Shown: positions 62,663 through 64,000 of the stretch, piece after piece | Layout of the letters: every line of letters starts with the position of its first letter | How positions within the stretch are numbered: the first letter of the stretch is position 1 | DNA from: Chryseobacterium pennae | Lineage (GTDB): Bacteria > Bacteroidota > Bacteroidia > Flavobacteriales > Weeksellaceae | Length of the DNA stretch: 64,000 nucleotides | Assembly: GCF_003385515.1 (NCBI RefSeq) | Contig: NZ_QNVT01000006.1 | Coordinates: 146,171 to 210,170 of the forward strand | Reading direction: 5' to 3' | The notes under the pieces: model-generated | Databases searched by the model: none | The model's input: only the letters and a program-made list of their open reading frames with translations | What the model was told of the DNA's origin: nothing | Translations under genes and position numbers: made by a program

Positions 62663-64000
62663 TTATTTCTTTAAAGTTAATTTTCCAGGTTTAACGTTTG
62701 GATTATTTTTATGATATTCAACCCACCAATCATAAAACTGCTTAGCCTCAGAATCCCATATTCTTATACAGCCTTTCGTTCTCAGTAGATCTGGATTTTT
62801 TCTTGGCTCAAATGTTTCAGTTTCTTGCCTTCCACCATGAATTCTTATGGCTGATCTACCACTTTTATCTGCTTCATCACCAGTACCCTTTATTGGTTCA
62901 AATGCCAGTCTTGGATTGGGACCATAAGTCGTTCTTTTTTTTCCTGATGATGATCCCATTATAAATGGAGATGATGCTATTTGATATACCCCAAACGGAG
63001 CATCAGAATCTGTTATCATTCTATCTTCTCCTGCTATGCCTTCAAGTAGACAATCTTTTATTGTAAAAACAATCTTTCCTGAGTGATCGTAAACCTCCAT
63101 TTTTCCTCTTCTACAGTTGTTTCTAATAGGAGTTTTTTCTTTATGCGTACATTTACTACCAGTATATTTTTCTGTAATGATAACGTTCCATACTCCTTTT
63201 TCCAAAGTAGGTTGGATTTTTTGTTCTTGACTTTTTTGACATTCAAAAGTTTTAACTTTATGAGCCTTTCCTTCTTCATAAAAGTTACTAATGCTTTTTT
63301 CAATTTCCCAAATATAAGTCTTTCCCTCTCCATCATATTCCTTTTTCCCACCATTTTCATATCTTTTTTTTTCACCTTCTTCATGAAGAAAAGTTGGATT
63401 TTGTCTGTAACCGTAATGTCTTGATTTACTTAAATCTGTTAATTTCCCATTTTTTTTATATGCTAAGGGGTATTGATTATCAAAAACAACATGGTTTGGT
63501 TGATTTCCTCTTCCAACATCAACGGGCATTAATATTGATAAGTAAAAATCTGTAAGAGTATTTATTTTATCTTTCTTTTTTGCTAAATATTTCTCAACAT
63601 AATCTAATTGCTGTATTGCGGTCATTTTTAATAAATCAGCCCTTGTAGTTCCAACGGATTCTGCTGCGGAATCTCCAAATTGTATGAGTCCAACATAGCT
63701 TGTTTTCTTTCCTGCGGTTGGTGAAAATGTTTTCCCTGTCTCCAATGCCATTCCTGCCATTAACAAATTAGGATCTTTTCCTAGTCTTTTTGCTATTTGT
63801 ATAACTTTTTTTCTAAATTCACAACTGACTTTTTCTCCCCAAATCAAGTCTTTATATTGTTCTTTACAAATACAACTAGAAGGAGTTTTCCCTTGCTTCG
63901 GTTCTTTCACCATCGTTGCACTATTCCCACTCGGCACTTCAGTAGGAGTAGCATCTGCACTCACAGGCATGATGGCAGATTTTACGGAAGTATCATTGTG
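62663..64000 (-). CDS. Effector-like protein with lytic transglycosylase-like and L,D-transpeptidase-like domains (5' end missing)
   Basis: The frame stays open from 64000 to the first ATG at 63970 (His-Asn-Asp-Thr-Ser-Val...), so the gene probably starts outside the window. Numbered from that ATG: residues about 45-125 resemble a lysozyme/transglycosylase domain with Glu77 in MALETGKTFSP and GLIQFGDSAAESVG; about 330-420 resemble a YkuD L,D-transpeptidase with His378 in IRIHGG and Cys401 in RTKGCIRIW (the usual His before Gly-Cys is Lys). Two wall-active domains plus the SH3 lipoprotein downstream suggest a type VI or similar secreted effector. Confidence 0.65.
   Translation of the reverse strand, partial: HNDTSVKSAIMPVSADATPTEVPSGNSATMVKEPKQGKTPSSCICKEQYKDLIWGEKVSCEFRKKVIQIAKRLGKDPNLLMAGMALETGKTFSPTAGKKTSYVGLIQFGDSAAESVGTTRADLLKMTAIQQLDYVEKYLAKKKDKINTLTDFYLSILMPVDVGRGNQPNHVVFDNQYPLAYKKNGKLTDLSKSRHYGYRQNPTFLHEEGEKKRYENGGKKEYDGEGKTYIWEIEKSISNFYEEGKAHKVKTFECQKSQEQKIQPTLEKGVWNVIITEKYTGSKCTHKEKTPIRNNCRRGKMEVYDHSGKIVFTIKDCLLEGIAGEDRMITDSDAPFGVYQIASSPFIMGSSSGKKRTTYGPNPRLAFEPIKGTGDEADKSGRSAIRIHGGRQETETFEPRKNPDLLRTKGCIRIWDSEAKQFYDWWVEYHKNNPNVKPGKLTLKK

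Noticed and set aside
1..64000. CRISPR arrays, tRNA and rRNA genes
   Set aside because: No regularly spaced repeats and no cloverleaf-like or rRNA-like sequence noticed; a tRNAscan run would settle the tRNA question.

Overview
The window looks like chromosome of a flavobacterium of the Chryseobacterium/Weeksellaceae type. Evidence: low G+C, promoters with the Bacteroidota TAnnTTTG -7 element and no Shine-Dalgarno-led starts, two tandem SusC/SusD pairs, a TamL-TamB pair, a fused CcoN-CcoO cbb3 oxidase subunit, and a small peptide with the MKNLKK-type leader common in Chryseobacterium. No tRNA, rRNA or CRISPR array was recognised. Assignments rest on reading motifs and family resemblance by eye; no database search was run.

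Layout. 0-3.2 kb: HupE/UreJ-like membrane protein divergent from a DUF6702-like protein, then ACP phosphodiesterase, VanW-like protein and a methyltransferase on the minus strand. 3.3-7.9 kb: an AraC-regulator relic, then a sugar module (FGGY kinase, MFS transporter, GntR-type regulator with a sugar-binding domain and a palindrome over its own promoter). 8.1-16.3 kb: radA, a dispersed-type palindrome, and a lipid cluster resembling E. coli ynbABCD (CDP-alcohol phosphatidyltransferase, CdsA-like enzyme, hydrolase/methyltransferase fusion, PAP2/dual-specificity phosphatase fusion) plus a patatin-like protein and an SDR. A 460-bp gap inside it has three perfect DnaA boxes. 16.4-33 kb: pyrG, yidC, rnhB, two SusC/SusD pairs, a Cys-rich small peptide, argS. 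33.2-45 kb: YihY, TamL, TamB, CcoP, CcoNO on the minus strand. 45-53 kb: XRE regulator, secreted C1q-like protein, amino acid permease, secreted metalloprotease-like protein, AraC/GyrI regulator, a secreted agmatine/peptidylarginine deiminase-family protein, HdeD-like protein.

53-64 kb is accessory DNA: a perfect 35-bp palindrome, a decayed gene, small orphan genes, then an integrase module (tyrosine recombinase, IS1595-type zinc-ribbon protein without its nuclease domain, excisionase-like HTH protein, Gp37/Gp68-like three-cysteine protein, and a 521-residue protein). That last protein carries, in the right order, what look like motifs A, B and C of the family A DNA polymerase / T7-type RNA polymerase palm. 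It is the strongest candidate for something undescribed. On the minus strand beyond it is a peptidoglycan-active effector-like gene running off the window end, followed by an SH3-domain lipoprotein and two small genes that look like an effector-immunity locus.

Novel points to check first: the polymerase-like protein and its mobile element; the ynb-type lipid cluster with altered catalytic residues in two members; the DnaA-box cluster; the Cys-rich peptide.
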